A DNA stretch of 64,000 nucleotides. It comes from Fusobacterium necrogenes (GTDB taxonomy: Bacteria > Fusobacteriota > Fusobacteriia > Fusobacteriales > Fusobacteriaceae). Of the stretch, positions 62,456 through 64,000 are shown piece after piece. The stretch covers positions 1,302,001 through 1,366,000 of the forward strand of contig NZ_UGGU01000003.1 in assembly GCF_900450765.1 (NCBI RefSeq), given 5' to 3'. How positions within the stretch are numbered: the stretch's first letter is position 1; every line of letters begins with the position of its first letter. A program made the position numbers and the translations under genes. Below the pieces are notes generated by a model. The model had not been told where the DNA came from. It searched no databases and saw nothing but the letters and a program-made list of their open reading frames with translations.

Positions 62456-64000
62456 TTAATTTATCATATCTTCTACTAATAGTTTAATGAGTTCCTTTAT
62501 TCTTGTTACAGAAAAAGCTTCTTTCTCATTTGGTTGCTTTTCATATAAATAAAATAATTGTGGTGGAAGATCCCCAGGTTGAATATACGCATAATGATTT
62601 AATAAATACAACTCTTTTGTAGCTTCAGGAATCATATTCGAATCTTTATTCTCAGATAATAGCTTTTGATCTTGATGTTGGGTTTCATGTAATACTGTTT
62701 CCAACAAAACTCCAAGAGTTGATATTCCAGTACGAACTATATTAATACTTCCATCAACTGCATTATGAAAACCTAATTGTTTTTCTTGCCCTATTGGAGA
62801 TGAATCAAAAATATTAAGTGGACTTTCTGTATAATTCACTTGTAATAACTCCTCAAAAATTTTTTTTCTTTCTTCACTAATTACAGACAATAACAATTTT
62901 ATATCTTCATCTGAAATATCTTTTACATTTAAATTATATATTTTCTCAATCACAAACTCTGGATTTTCAAGATAGACCTCTCTCAATAAGTTTTTATCAA
63001 TGATTCCATTCTGTGTAATAAAATCTTGAAGCTTTCTATTTGTAGCTAATTCATTTATTAATTTATTATCCATCATCGCTCTAGCTTCTGCAAAGTCATT
63101 CCTAATATACTTATAAATATTTCCCAAAGCAATATAATCTTCAGTTTCTAATTTCATACCTTGTTTATTAATTATTATTTTTTTATTTTCATTACCATGT
63201 ACTTCATAAGTTTTTCTAGCTTCTTTATTCATAAACATATTAGCTAAAAAATTTTGCAGATGTTCAGAAGGCAGTTTATCAGCCACCTCTGATACTAGTT
63301 GAAGTTGTTTTTTTATTTCACTATGCATTCTATTATAGACCATTCCTTCTAATCCAGGTGTTAGTGTATATTCTTCAATACGTCTTTCTGTTTGCTTTCT
63401 TATATTCTCTAAAATATTTTTTGAGAGAAAAGCATCTAAATTATCTCCTGTTACAAGTTCATTACTAAGTAATAATGCTTTTTCTAAATCTTTTCTTACC
63501 ATATCTCTAACAATTGGATTTTCTAAATTAAAATACTCTTTTACATTGTTAAAATTTTCAGGTCCATATCTCAAAAGTATTGAATTTTTAACTCTTGCAA
63601 CAAAACGTCCTAAGTTTTCCGAATCTAAAATATCATCAACATTCAAAGGTGAATCATATGTATCCATATCAATTTCAGGAGAAGCTTCTCCATCTAGCAT
63701 ATTCATATTTTTTGCATACTTTTTATTAAATAATAAACTTTCTTTTTTTATTTTTTCTTTTATTTCACTAGGTAATTCAATCACATGTTTACCTATTACA
63801 AATTTCAAATTTGGATGATCTAAATATTTCTGAAATATAACTCTTAATTCAGCAGATGTAACTGAGTCATAATTTACACTAGATGGATTAAAAACATTTA
63901 ATAATTTATCAAAATTAATATTTCCTTTTTTATCTGCTATAACTTCAGTTATAGAAAAATAAACCTGTCCATTTCCTTTCAATGTCTTTTCTAAAACAAT
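62456..64000 (-). CDS. C-terminal part of a large protein ending in a zincin-like metallopeptidase domain (partial)
   Basis: The reading frame stays open to the end of the window, so about 514 C-terminal residues are visible and the real start lies outside; the TTG at 63982 is not a convincing start. Much of the chain is helical and charged. Near residue 430 of the visible part, LLETVLHETQHQDQ contains HExxH, and NEKEAF about 50 residues later could provide the third metal ligand, so a gluzincin-type peptidase domain is likely. The visible N-terminal section has no recognised family. Such end domains occur in polymorphic toxins and in phage-associated polyvalent proteins. It is codirectional with the giant adhesin, but no immunity gene follows it. 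Confidence 0.65.
   Translation of the reverse strand: MVLEKTLKGNGQVYFSITEVIADKKGNINFDKLLNVFNPSSVNYDSVTSAELRVIFQKYLDHPNLKFVIGKHVIELPSEIKEKIKKESLLFNKKYAKNMNMLDGEASPEIDMDTYDSPLNVDDILDSENLGRFVARVKNSILLRYGPENFNNVKEYFNLENPIVRDMVRKDLEKALLLSNELVTGDNLDAFLSKNILENIRKQTERRIEEYTLTPGLEGMVYNRMHSEIKKQLQLVSEVADKLPSEHLQNFLANMFMNKEARKTYEVHGNENKKIIINKQGMKLETEDYIALGNIYKYIRNDFAEARAMMDNKLINELATNRKLQDFITQNGIIDKNLLREVYLENPEFVIEKIYNLNVKDISDEDIKLLLSVISEERKKIFEELLQVNYTESPLNIFDSSPIGQEKQLGFHNAVDGSINIVRTGISTLGVLLETVLHETQHQDQKLLSENKDSNMIPEATKELYLLNHYAYIQPGDLPPQLFYLYEKQPNEKEAFSVTRIKELIKLLVEDMIN

Overview
The window looks like a chromosomal segment of a Fusobacterium species. It is very AT-rich, has strong AGGAGG-type ribosome binding sites, and mixes Gram-negative envelope genes (heptose-containing LPS, a TonB-independent two-partner-type adhesin, periplasmic Msr/CcdA) with low-GC housekeeping genes of clostridial flavour (gatCAB, HydF, class-II GalT, FabK). 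Genus assignment is inferred from gene content, not from a marker gene search.

Layout. 1-7.5 kb: tail of the ribosome hibernation factor, leucyl aminopeptidase, then on the minus strand a hydroxyacid oxidase-like flavoprotein, recR, hydF and a small exported protein, followed by ptsH-ptsI on plus. 7.5-20.7 kb: a 13-gene minus-strand LPS/O-antigen locus with overlapping genes (GT-D, two GT9, a WaaY-like kinase, two GT4, GT2, another glycosyltransferase, two paralogous SGNH-like proteins, RfbA, an RfbC-RfbD fusion and an O-antigen ligase). One extended -10 promoter at 20.7 kb probably reads it. 20.8-22.6 kb: lipid kinase and glutamate racemase. 22.6-27.7 kb: a redox island, with HbpS/GlcG-like protein, thioredoxin-MsrA-MsrB fusion and CcdA on minus, and two small envelope proteins plus a multicopper oxidase divergently on plus. 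27.8-36.2 kb: one long minus operon (membrane protein, maf, mreB, unknown exported protein, scpB, rluB-type pseudouridine synthase, gatC-gatA-gatB). 36.3-47.4 kb: FabK and a nitronate monooxygenase-like protein, PHP phosphoesterases, UppP, HldD, a lipoprotein, SecA and LigA. 47.5-53.7 kb: Mn pyrophosphatase, the Leloir operon galK-galT-galE and a divergent ROK regulator. 53.8-64 kb: a 2761-residue filamentous-haemagglutinin-like adhesin and, upstream of it, the C-terminal part of another large protein that ends in a zincin-like HExxH domain.

How the parts work together. HldD at 40 kb makes the ADP-heptose that the two GT9 enzymes at 14-20 kb would use, and UppP recycles the undecaprenyl carrier. 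RfbA and RfbCD make dTDP-rhamnose, but RfbB is not in the window. CcdA feeds electrons to the exported Msr fusion. The ROK protein is placed to control the gal genes through a shared intergenic region containing an inverted repeat between the two promoters. HPr and EI supply the phosphotransferase system.

The stretches most worth a second look are the paired SGNH-like genes in the LPS locus, the structured leader and helical inserts of the giant adhesin, the zincin-ending protein next to it, and the half-site array between the two redox operons.
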